Shown piece by piece: positions 17,583-24,773 of a stretch of DNA of 48,080 nt. The DNA is from Clostridiales bacterium. GTDB taxonomy: Bacteria; Bacillota; Clostridia; Oscillospirales; Oscillospiraceae. The notes under the pieces were generated by a model. That model did not search any database. It saw only the letters and a list, made by a program, of their open reading frames with translations, and was not told the origin of the DNA. The translations under genes were made by a program, and so were the position numbers. The stretch spans positions 1 to 48,080 of the forward strand of contig JAAYOP010000130.1 of the NCBI GenBank assembly GCA_012520295.1, written 5' to 3'. Within the stretch, counting starts at the first letter, position 1; each line of letters opens with the position of its first letter.

Positions 17583-18998
17583 TCAGACAATCTGTGCTTT
17601 AACGATATTTGTCGTTCCGCTCATTCCCACGGGAACACCGGCGGAAATAACAACTATATCGCCTTTTTCAGCCAACTTCATTTTTACCGCTTTTTCAACT
17701 CCCGTCTTGAAAAGCTCATCTGTTGAGGTTTTTTCCTCGGCAAGCTCCGTTTTTATCCCCCAGGATATGGACAGCTTTCTGCGCACCTTAGGGTTGGAGG
17801 TAACAGCGGCAATCGGACACTGGGGTCTGAACCGGGAAATCATACGGGCGGTATGCCCGGATTTTGTTACCGTAATAATGGTCTTGGCCCCTAAACCCAT
17901 TGCTGTTGCGCAACATGCGCGGCTTATGGCGTTAACAATGGTCTTTTCCTTTATATCCTCTATTTTCCTGAATTGCTGCCAATAATCTATCTCCTTTTCC
18001 GTAGTCAGGGCTATATCTGACATGGTTATCAGGCTCTCCAGGGGATACTTACCGGAGGCGGTCTCTCCTGACAGCATTAAGGTGCTGGCCCCGTCAAAAA
18101 CAGCGTTGGCCACATCGCTGGCTTCCGCTCTGGTAGGGCGCGGGTTCCTGATCATAGAATCAAGCATCTGTGTAGCTATTATAACCGGAACGCCTAAATT
18201 CCGGCATTTTCTTATTATCCTTTTTTGGATAATCGGTACTTCCTGTACCGGTATCTCCACTCCCAGATCTCCCCTGGCCACCATTATCGCGTCGGATGCC
18301 TCTATTATCGATTCAATGTTTTCCACCCCACGTCGGTTTTCAATTTTTGAGATTATACCTATATCCTCGCCTCCGTATTTTCTAAGCACCTTTCTTATCT
18401 CATTGACATCGGATGCCGTTCGTATAAATGAGGCGGCAATAAAGTCAAAATCATTCTCTATGCCAAATCTTATGTCTTCAATATCTTTTTCGGTAAGCGA
18501 AGGCAAATTCTCATCGGTATCGGGCGTGTTTATCCCCTTGTTATCCGATATTACCCCGCCGTTTTGAACTATACATACAATGTCATTATCCGATATATCG
18601 ATGACACGCAGCTCAATAAGGCCGTCATCCAGCAGGATTCTTTCTCCCTTTTTTATTTCCCTATGCAGGTTTTTATATGTTACCGATACTCTTGTCTCAT
18701 CTCCTGCAACATCGTCAACGGTCAGGGTGAACCGGGCGCCGGGCTTTAACTCAACCGAGCCGTTTTTGAAGCTTTTTATTCTGATCTCCGGCCCCTTTGT
18801 ATCAAGAATCGTAGCAACGGGCGCATTGAGCTCTTCTCTGACAGATTTTAAAGTCTCAAGCATCCGCAGGTGACTTTCATGGGTGCCGTGGGAGAAATTA
18901 AACCTTGCGGCGTTCATGCCATTTAAGACCAGTTTCTTTATCATTCCCTCATCGCCCACGGAAGGTCCCAGGGTGCAGATTATTTTCGTTTTTCTCAT
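17583..18998 (-). CDS. pyk: Pyruvate kinase
   Basis: A 471-residue glycolytic enzyme that makes ATP and pyruvate from phosphoenolpyruvate and ADP. The N-terminus MRKTKIICTLGPSVG, the NFSHGTHE turn, the active-site GIISKIENRRGVENIESII, MVARGDLGVEIP and the effector domain AKTIITVTKSGHTARMISRF are all present. The start at 18998 follows GGAGG; further upstream in-frame codons lack support. It lacks the extra C-terminal PEP-utiliser-like domain found in many Bacilli and some Clostridia, so it is the short form. The alcohol dehydrogenase follows closely and may be co-transcribed. A perfect palindrome lies about 95 bp upstream. Confidence 0.97.
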   Translation of the reverse strand: MRKTKIICTLGPSVGDEGMIKKLVLNGMNAARFNFSHGTHESHLRMLETLKSVREELNAPVATILDTKGPEIRIKSFKNGSVELKPGARFTLTVDDVAGDETRVSVTYKNLHREIKKGERILLDDGLIELRVIDISDNDIVCIVQNGGVISDNKGINTPDTDENLPSLTEKDIEDIRFGIENDFDFIAASFIRTASDVNEIRKVLRKYGGEDIGIISKIENRRGVENIESIIEASDAIMVARGDLGVEIPVQEVPIIQKRIIRKCRNLGVPVIIATQMLDSMIRNPRPTRAEASDVANAVFDGASTLMLSGETASGKYPLESLITMSDIALTTEKEIDYWQQFRKIEDIKEKTIVNAISRACCATAMGLGAKTIITVTKSGHTARMISRFRPQCPIAAVTSNPKVRRKLSISWGIKTELAEEKTSTDELFKTGVEKAVKMKLAEKGDIVVISAGVPVGMSGTTNIVKAQIV

Positions 18999-19091
18999 GC
19001 TTAGCCTCCATTTGTGCCGCTGCTGTGAATGACCATACAGGTCTGCTTGTCCGGTTTTAATGGTATCACATTTCTCAGTCAAGATAAATAG

Positions 19092-19117
19092 TTATGGCAT
19101 AAAATATTATGCCATAA
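19092..19117. promoter_or_regulatory. Perfect 11-bp inverted repeat upstream of pyk
   Basis: TTATGGCATAA (19092-19102) and its exact complement (19107-19117) are separated by AATA. It is AT-rich, lacks a U-run, and lies upstream of a TTGACT box. This suggests a protein-binding site rather than a terminator. The cognate regulator is unknown. Confidence 0.5.
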
Positions 19118-19124
19118 ATGCTTA

Positions 19125-19274
19125 AAATAATGCCTGCAGCACAATTGAATTAAGGTATGTGACTGCAACTGCATTCAGGTAGCCAACCAATGAAGCTGAA
19201 ACAGGCAAAGCAGGTTTGTTTTTGCAATGCGTTTGCCAATACCCATTTGTTCAGCGGACATCAAGACAATTATA
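19125..19274 (-). repeat. Interspersed MITE-like element, copy D
   Basis: A reverse copy. On the plus strand it reads TAATGCCTGCAG ... CAACCAATGAAGCTGAAACAG ... GCAGGTTTGTTTTTGCAATG ... CCATTTGTTCAGCGGACAT. The hairpin half is more diverged than in copies A and E. Confidence 0.75.
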
Positions 19275-19286
19275 ATCTGGGTCGAA

Positions 19287-19314
19287 AAAACGCCGCCCTC
19301 ATCGGCGGCGTTTT
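19287..19314. terminator. Terminator of the bactofilin gene
   Basis: An 11-bp stem AAAACGCCGCC/GGCGGCGTTTT (19287-19297 with 19304-19314). On the minus strand it ends in a run of six T. Confidence 0.9.
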
Positions 19315-19328
19315 ATGTGCACAAACTA

Positions 19329-20126
19329 TTATTCTTCTTCAATTATCAGCTTGTTGGGAAAAACATCGTCGCCATGCTCCTGGAAATAGGAGGTGCTCAC
19401 ATAACCCCTTATATTTGCCCCGTCGGCAACGGATATGGTGTTTGTATATATATCACCGGCAACAATGGCATTTTCCCGGAATTCAACCTTGCTTCCCACT
19501 TCGATGTTTCCTTTAATCTTCCCATCGATGGCGGCATACTGGGCTGCGACATCACCGAGGATTATCGTAGAATTGTCAACATATGTGTTTCCTTTGGACA
19601 ATACATTCCCCTGTATGGAGGAGCCCTGCATTTCGGCGTTGTTGCATGTCAAATCGCCCACCAGCATGCCATTCACACTGGCATCTTTCAAAACCTCTAC
19701 CTTACCGCGAACATTCCCGTCTATCTTAACGCTGGCAAGAGACTTTATATTACCTATTATTACGGTATTTTTGGATATCACGGTGGTCTCCTCCAGCTGT
19801 CCCATAAAGCCGGGGCTTTCATTCCCGTTGCCTTGCGACGCAGGCGGATAGTACCTGTTGTCTGAAGGGGGTTTGCCTATATTCTGAAATTCCGGTACCG
19901 CATCGGAGATATTTGCTTTACTTTCGTCATAAGATCTGGTATTCATATCGGCAGAGGAGCTTTTTCTTGTGGCCTCCGGTGTATCCTGATCTGCCTGTTC
20001 CGGCATTTCCAGGTATGCGTCCAGCTCAGAACGGGTTTTAGATTTTTCTTCTAAATCGGAGCCAATCAACCCTCCGAAACTCAAAAGCTCTCTGAGTGCC
20101 TGATAAAAATTATCCTTCAGACTCAT
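19329..20126 (-). CDS. Bactofilin-domain protein (polymer-forming cytoskeletal element)
   Basis: A 265-residue protein. The first 125 residues are polar and low in complexity, with an Asp/Glu/Ser/Asn-rich linker. From about residue 130 a right-handed beta-helix repeat begins (NTVIIGNIKSLASVKIDGNV, then VEVLKDASVNGMLVGDLTCN), with the alternating hydrophobic/Gly pattern of the bactofilin DUF583 domain. Bactofilins form nucleotide-free filaments that position cell-wall enzymes or shape the cell. The C-terminus ends with a short acidic tail. The ribosome binding site AGGAG is 6 nt from the ATG. The coiled-coil membrane protein gene lies 60 bp upstream on the same strand and may supply a membrane partner. 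Confidence 0.88.
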   Translation of the reverse strand: MSLKDNFYQALRELLSFGGLIGSDLEEKSKTRSELDAYLEMPEQADQDTPEATRKSSSADMNTRSYDESKANISDAVPEFQNIGKPPSDNRYYPPASQGNGNESPGFMGQLEETTVISKNTVIIGNIKSLASVKIDGNVRGKVEVLKDASVNGMLVGDLTCNNAEMQGSSIQGNVLSKGNTYVDNSTIILGDVAAQYAAIDGKIKGNIEVGSKVEFRENAIVAGDIYTNTISVADGANIRGYVSTSYFQEHGDDVFPNKLIIEEE

Positions 20127-20185
20127 TTGAAATCTCCTGTTCTAATTGCTTATTTGAGCATTCTTTTAACAATTTACCGAAATTG

Positions 20186-20746
20186 TTAAGGATTGTCCTG
20201 GTTACCCCGAATGTATTCTTCAATCGATATGTTGATATATTCCAAATATTTCTCAATATCCTTCTGGTAGTTTATAAGTTCCTCCAGTTGCCCTTCTATT
20301 TTTGCGGCCTGCTCACTGCTCATTTGTTCGCGAAGATCTGATATCTGAAGCAGCATGGATTCGTCAAGCTTTTTTTGCATCATGTCAAGCTGTGAAAATA
20401 TAGGGTCTGAGGTCAATTCGCGAAATTCGTCAAACCGGGTGCTTATTGTCTCATCAAAGCTTTGCTCTATCACCGGCGTCTGCTCACCAATCAGCTGTGC
20501 CAGTTCTTCCTCAAGCTCGTCAAGGCGCCTTTTTATGGAATTGCTCAGATTATTTAACTCATTTATCAGCTCATCGGGGGTTACTGCATCAATCTCGGCA
20601 ACAACCTGCTTTGTCTCCCGCAGCTCTTTTTTTAAGACAGAACACTGTATCCCAAAATAAACAGCCAGAAAAAAAGGAAGCAACAATACCAGTATGATAA
20701 CTGCTATTATGAGATGCCGAAAAAACCTGACGCTTCCAAAATACAC
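20186..20746 (-). CDS. Single-pass membrane protein with a coiled-coil region
   Basis: A protein of about 186 residues. After a short basic N-terminus, one transmembrane segment (about residues 9-32, LIIAVIILVLLLPFFLAVYF) is followed by a long Glu/Leu-rich region with heptad spacing (about 38-165), rich in EL, LEEEL and QLEEL patterns. No catalytic motif is visible. It is probably anchored with the coiled coil on one face of the membrane. GTG codons at 20755 and 20746 are both possible; 20746 is preferred because GAGGTG lies 6 nt upstream. The gene immediately precedes the bactofilin gene on the same strand, so a scaffold or anchoring role is a reasonable guess only. Confidence 0.7.
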   Translation of the reverse strand: MYFGSVRFFRHLIIAVIILVLLLPFFLAVYFGIQCSVLKKELRETKQVVAEIDAVTPDELINELNNLSNSIKRRLDELEEELAQLIGEQTPVIEQSFDETISTRFDEFRELTSDPIFSQLDMMQKKLDESMLLQISDLREQMSSEQAAKIEGQLEELINYQKDIEKYLEYINISIEEYIRGNQDNP

Positions 20747-20873
20747 CCTTTTCACCTCAAGCAGCTAAAAAATCAAATACAAGCTTATCAACCGGTAAGA
20801 GCGGATATTCGATTAATTCAGCATATTTTCTACATAATTATGTATTTCATTATATAATGTGACATATTAAAAG

Positions 20874-21524
20874 TCAACCAAGTGATTTTGTATCATTCTG
20901 ACTACCGCATAGAGAGGTAATCAGTCTTGCTATTTCCTTTTCAAGGCACAGATAGAACAGTATAAAAAGCATGTCCACAGCTCCGATAAAAAACAGGTTC
21001 CGATTGTTGATGTCGGCAAGCTCCGGGTAATTTATAAAGAGATATGCTTTGAACCATTCTGAATTATACGGGGGTATTGCTTTCTTTTTTCTCACCGCTG
21101 CCATATTGCCGGAAAAGCTCTCAGGTATGGCATTGTCTATATTCGTGATGCCTTTACCCATTATCGCGCTGTACACGGAGCGCATCTGATGCTCACTCAT
21201 GTACTCGCCGTTACATCTGACATTGCACAGGGCGGGCAGTCTCACGGCAAAGCTAAAGACAATCAGCTTAAAAAGCTTCATAGAGTCATCTGAACCCAGA
21301 ATCCCACATGTGCTGTCATTTACCGGTATATGAAACGCGCTAAGCCCGTCAACATTCTGTATGTTGTTGAGCACTACCTTAAAAAAGTCCTTGGTATCAC
21401 AGGTATAAAAGGATTGTGCGCTCAGCGCATATAAATATCTGGATGCTTTAAAAAGGCTGGCGCCCGCTCTTAAAATAAACTCTGTCAGCTTTGATATCGC
21501 TTCCTTTTCATTTGGAAACTTCAT
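20874..21524 (-). CDS. Hypothetical protein, about 216 residues
   Basis: I do not recognise this protein. It is probably mainly helical. There are five or so cysteines scattered without a metal-binding spacing. A hydrophobic stretch near residues 178-196 (LFFIGAVDMLFILFYLCLE) could be a C-terminal membrane segment. The ATG at 21524 sits 5 nt after GGAAGG. It lies in the same direction as the coiled-coil and bactofilin genes, about 120 bp upstream of them, so it may belong to that group. Upstream lies a copy of the interspersed element. Confidence 0.6.
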   Translation of the reverse strand: MKFPNEKEAISKLTEFILRAGASLFKASRYLYALSAQSFYTCDTKDFFKVVLNNIQNVDGLSAFHIPVNDSTCGILGSDDSMKLFKLIVFSFAVRLPALCNVRCNGEYMSEHQMRSVYSAIMGKGITNIDNAIPESFSGNMAAVRKKKAIPPYNSEWFKAYLFINYPELADINNRNLFFIGAVDMLFILFYLCLEKEIARLITSLCGSQNDTKSLG

Positions 21525-21722
21525 GTCAACCTTCCATTCTGCCAGAGGGCAAAATTCGCCGGATATTGTGCTCCGGAAACAACTATTTTAAACACCTGGC
21601 TTTAATATACGCCGCCATCGGCAGACGCACATCTTCCACCGATACGGAATTATACCCTAATTTGTCGTAAAATACAACAAATTTTTCTATTTTATGACTT
21701 AAGTCGACATAATATTCGCCAT

Positions 21723-21884
21723 ATAATTAAGGTCCACTGAACAAAAGGGTTTTGCAAAACGCATCGCAAAAACAAACCTGTTTTGCCCGTTTCAGATACA
21801 TTGATTGACTGCCCCAGTGGATTTGCGTTCACACGCTGCAAATCCACCGGGCTACAAACAGGCATTTCATTAATTATTATTTTA
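21723..21884 (+). repeat. Interspersed MITE-like element, copy E (best full-length copy)
   Basis: The reference copy, about 160 bp. It opens with TTAAGGTCCACTGAACAAAA, passes through AAACGCATCGCAAAAACAAA, CCTGTTTTGCCCGTTTCAGA and ACATTGATTGACTGCC, then a perfect 10-bp hairpin (21817-21826 with 21838-21847), and closes with GGGCTACAAACAGGCATT. No open reading frame. The rest of the 21525-22170 gap holds no gene. Confidence 0.8.
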
Positions 21885-22127
21885 GTTTATTCACGGTTTA
21901 TAACGGATAATCCCTTCCAATACTTAGCCGGCCCACCCCAGTTTTTCAAATATTGAAATTACATATATTGTATGATAATATAAAAACAATAAAAACAGCT
22001 TTAATCAGTAATTTTCCAAAGTTGTCAGTATACCAATAATCCTCATATACAGCTAAACCGAGACGGGGGACTATATTAAACGGCTATACAAATATAAATT
22101 CGGCATGCCCCTGCCGTAAAAGAGGCG

Positions 22128-22157
22128 ACCGCAGCGCACAGACACATAAGCTGCGGT
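22128..22157 (+). other. Stem-loop directly upstream of the ribosome binding site at 22162
   Basis: An 8-bp perfect stem ACCGCAGC/GCTGCGGT (22128-22135 with 22150-22157) ends 4 nt before the GGAG of the next gene. It is preceded by a smaller CGGCA/TGCCG hairpin near 22100. There is no T-run, so termination is unlikely; an effect on translation is possible. Confidence 0.5.
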
Positions 22158-22170
22158 TCATGGAGTTTAT

Positions 22171-23490
22171 ATGGTCAACGATGTAATTGCGTTTTATGTA
22201 CCCGACAGCAATACTCTGCACAGCTTGCGCCTCGGACACACACTGATTAACTTTATTCTCAGTGACTTTTCATATTTTGCCGAGCAGTGCATAGAAGCCG
22301 TCCAAAAATACCAGAGAACGGGAGAAAACACTCTGGAAAAAGCCACTGTTCTGAAGGAATACATCAGAAACTGCCATCCATATTGCTCCGCGCTGATAAA
22401 TACAGAGTTCAGTAAAATTGTAATTGACTGTATAATAGATTACCTGTGCACCTCTAACAACGTAGGCCTGGAGGAGCTATGGGTAAAAAACCTGTCCGCG
22501 ACAGACGAATTCGGAAAAGCTGTTTTCCGCCGGATTACGGAATACAAAACAGGCTATTCAATAAACCAGTGGAAAAACCTGCTTCGAATGCAGGTTTATT
22601 CAGCCTCAAAAGCAGCGATTATATATGGCAGCGGGGGAGCAAACAGGCAGGAGCACAGGGCAAAAAAGCTCTATTTTGACATGGCATTCAAGCTGTCCGC
22701 AGAGGAACTGGGCGGCGGTGAGCTGCCTTATGTAAAATGCTGCAGTGTTCCTTTTCTGCCGGATTCCCCTTCCATACTCAAAAATGCGGCAAACACTCTG
22801 GAGCCAATGGTTAAGGCCATGGTAGGGACCCGGAGGATTAATTCACCGGTTAAGGGGCGCAATTGCACTCATGACCAGGCGGCCGGTCTTGCGATTAATG
22901 CGATTATGAGTATCAGAAGTCCCCTGTCATCGGAGATTGACCAGTTTATTAAAATCTATTCCGAACTCCCCGATGAAGTATATGAGCCCAGCTCATTTAA
23001 AGCCATAATCGACCTGGAATTTGACAAGCTTTTGGAACGCGGCCTCTACCTTCGTCCTCACTCGTCCGGTTATATAACGGCCAGATACTCTGATGGAGAA
23101 GGCTCCTTCGAGGACGAGCCGGGCACACAGAGCGATTTAGCCAATTCGGACACATCAAAAAAAAACACAGTTTCGATTAAGCTGCCCCAGACAGATCAAG
23201 CACCAAAAACCCCGCGGATTTTGAAAATCATAAATATGACCGAGGATCCCTCCCGGATATACTCCGGAAAAAGAACCATGCAGGAGATTAACGCCCGCTG
23301 CAGCCTTATATGGAGTGCCATGCAGGTTAGAACAGGCTGGAATATGTCTGTGTTGGAGAGAAACGAATGGTTCAGACAGCTGACTCAAATCCGCTATGGC
23401 ATAGGAACCGGGGAGCTCTCTCCCGAGGTGCTGGACAGGTTTCTTGATGCAACTGAAGAAGTATACGGTGTAATCACGGGAGCGGGCTGA
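22171..23490 (+). CDS. Hypothetical protein, 439 residues
   Basis: I cannot assign this protein to a family. It has no signal peptide or clear transmembrane segment, so it is probably cytoplasmic. The first 290 residues look largely helical. A low-complexity, Ser/Asp/Glu-rich linker follows (about 310-345), then a compact C-terminal domain (about 350-436) with RTMQEINARCSLIWSAMQVR. The split suggests a two-domain protein joined by a flexible linker. The ATG at 22171 has GGAG 5 nt upstream. It stands alone on the plus strand, convergent with the sirtuin gene across only 34 bp. Two hairpins precede its start, which hints at control of translation. Confidence 0.65.
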   Translation: MVNDVIAFYVPDSNTLHSLRLGHTLINFILSDFSYFAEQCIEAVQKYQRTGENTLEKATVLKEYIRNCHPYCSALINTEFSKIVIDCIIDYLCTSNNVGLEELWVKNLSATDEFGKAVFRRITEYKTGYSINQWKNLLRMQVYSASKAAIIYGSGGANRQEHRAKKLYFDMAFKLSAEELGGGELPYVKCCSVPFLPDSPSILKNAANTLEPMVKAMVGTRRINSPVKGRNCTHDQAAGLAINAIMSIRSPLSSEIDQFIKIYSELPDEVYEPSSFKAIIDLEFDKLLERGLYLRPHSSGYITARYSDGEGSFEDEPGTQSDLANSDTSKKNTVSIKLPQTDQAPKTPRILKIINMTEDPSRIYSGKRTMQEINARCSLIWSAMQVRTGWNMSVLERNEWFRQLTQIRYGIGTGELSPEVLDRFLDATEEVYGVITGAG

Positions 23491-23524
23491 AGGGCGCTGT
23501 CCTCTCCCCTCCGGCTGGAATAGT

Positions 23525-24307
23525 TCAGTTGCTTTGGGTACCGGATTTGCCCTGATCCATCAGCTCGCCGAATACCTTTCCCAGACTTCCCTGTATAACA
23601 GTGACATTCTGATCACCTACGAATCTTGATATATTCACAGGTTCTTTGTTTATCACAAATATATCGGCTTTCCGGGCATACATCAGCAGCATATTTGCCG
23701 GATAAACTGCAAGGGATGTACCACCTACTATCACCAGCTCTGCTTTTTCAAGCTCCGCCCTCGATCTTTCCAAATTACGTGAATCCAATGACTCATTAAA
23801 CAAAACTACATCGGGTCTGACCATAAAACCGCATTTGTCACATCTGGGCAGAGGCGGTTTTCCGGCAAATTGAGACTTGTCCATTTTCCGGTCATCATAC
23901 TTTTCTTTGCAGTTTACACAATAATACCTTTTAGCCGAGCCATGCAGCTCAATAACATTGCGGCTCCCCGCTTCCTGATGCAGGCCGTCTATGTTCTGAG
24001 TTATTATAGTCACATGCTTACCCGGTTTTTTCTCCAACTCCGCCAGGAAGTAATGGGCCGTATTGGGCTTTATCCCTTCAATAATCATTACGTCCACATA
24101 AAAGTCAAAAAAGAGCTCGGGATTATTCCGCAGGGTTTCGGCACTCAGCATAGCCTCCGGATTCATGTCCTTGTACTTATTATAAATTCCGTCCCGGCTT
24201 CTGAAATCCGGTATGCCTGATTCCGTGGAAAAACCCGCACCGCCAAGCACGGCAATATTCGTCGCTTTGTCCAGCGCATTTTTTAATGCAATCAGCTTTT
24301 TATCCAT
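23525..24307 (-). CDS. Sir2-family NAD-dependent deacylase
   Basis: A 260-residue sirtuin. The NAD-binding Rossmann part begins with VLGGAGFSTESGIPDFRS. The TQNIDGLHQEAG stretch and catalytic histidine in VIELHGS follow. The zinc module is CVNC and CDKC with intact cysteine pairs. GGTSLAVYPANML completes the NAD site. It removes acyl groups from lysine using NAD and gives O-acyl-ADP-ribose and nicotinamide. In bacteria it often reverses acetylation of acetyl-CoA synthetase and other enzymes. No acetyltransferase is next to it. The start ATG follows AAGGAGG. It is divergent from the metNIQ operon, with about 160 bp to the metN promoter. Confidence 0.95.
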   Translation of the reverse strand: MDKKLIALKNALDKATNIAVLGGAGFSTESGIPDFRSRDGIYNKYKDMNPEAMLSAETLRNNPELFFDFYVDVMIIEGIKPNTAHYFLAELEKKPGKHVTIITQNIDGLHQEAGSRNVIELHGSAKRYYCVNCKEKYDDRKMDKSQFAGKPPLPRCDKCGFMVRPDVVLFNESLDSRNLERSRAELEKAELVIVGGTSLAVYPANMLLMYARKADIFVINKEPVNISRFVGDQNVTVIQGSLGKVFGELMDQGKSGTQSN

Positions 24308-24469
24308 TTTGAACCTCCTTATAAGTGTTACTCAGTGCCTGGTACATAAACAATCCGCTAAGGGTCTGCATACTATACAATATATACCATAGATGATTAA
24401 AAATCAAACGGGGACAGGCTGCTTTAAGCCGCCTTCGCCCCCCGCCAGGCCGCTTTTCCCACTTTTCTA

Positions 24470-24498
24470 TTGACAAATACGGAATAAAGCGGTATAGT
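24470..24498 (+). promoter_or_regulatory. Promoter of the metNIQ operon
   Basis: TTGACA (24470-24475) and TATAGT (24493-24498) are 17 bp apart. Transcription would begin near 24505, giving a leader of about 270 nt before metN. Confidence 0.8.
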
Positions 24499-24537
24499 TT
24501 TGCCATTCATAAGGGTCAAGATCGAAGGAGTGCAACA

Positions 24538-24645
24538 ATGAGACAAGCAGGAACCAGGACAATGGGAATATCAGGCCGTATGCGCATGTATATGCGCATG
24601 TGCACGTGTGTTCAATTGTCCGATACGTTTTCTGCTTTGCTTTAA
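24538..24645 (+). CDS. Met/Cys-rich leader peptide upstream of metNIQ
   Basis: A 35-codon ORF between the promoter and the terminator at 24697. GAAGGAG (24524-24530) sits 7 nt before its ATG, one of the best ribosome binding sites in the window. The peptide begins MRQAGTRTMGISGR and then reads MRMYMRMCTC; Met codons occur at positions 1, 9, 15, 17, 19 and 21, with Cys at 22 and 24. Six Met in 21 codons, beside a methionine importer, fits a peptide whose translation senses methionine (or cysteine) supply. The codon cluster also forms a repeated ATGCGCAT palindrome. No S-box or T-box signature was seen. The ORF segment at 24545-24553 duplicates the terminator 5-prime arm. Confidence 0.7.
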   Translation: MRQAGTRTMGISGRMRMYMRMCTCVQLSDTFSALL

Positions 24646-24696
24646 ATCAGGCGGCCTTGAAAACAGTCGTTTGATTCTTCATAGATTACCCGGCAG

Positions 24697-24723
24697 GCAG
24701 GAACGAGTGTTTCCTGCTTTTTT
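24697..24723 (+). terminator. Leader terminator (attenuator) before metN
   Basis: A 7-bp stem GCAGGAA/TTCCTGC (24697-24703 with 24711-24717), 7-nt loop, followed by six T. It lies after the leader ORF stop and before metN. The sequence AAGCAGGAA inside the leader ORF (24545-24553) could pair with the 3-prime arm and compete with it. Confidence 0.8.
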
Positions 24724-24773
24724 ATTACCTGAGCTCTGCGCAATTGCAGTTTCTGACAAAGGGGGATGTCCAT

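Noticed and set aside
21525-22170. Hidden gene in the 645-bp gap
   Set aside because: No frame with codon-like content and a ribosome binding site was seen. The gap holds one interspersed element and the hairpins before the next start.
24580-24606. The ATGCGCAT repeat as a protein-binding palindrome
   Set aside because: It coincides exactly with Met codons of a well-initiated ORF and lies downstream of the promoter, so a coding/attenuation role explains it better, although both are possible.
24505-24770. S-box, SAM-type or T-box riboswitch upstream of metN
   Set aside because: No T-box signature (GGTGGNACCGCG type) and no S-box core was seen in the leader. The layout is promoter, leader ORF and terminator instead. 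A covariance search would settle it.
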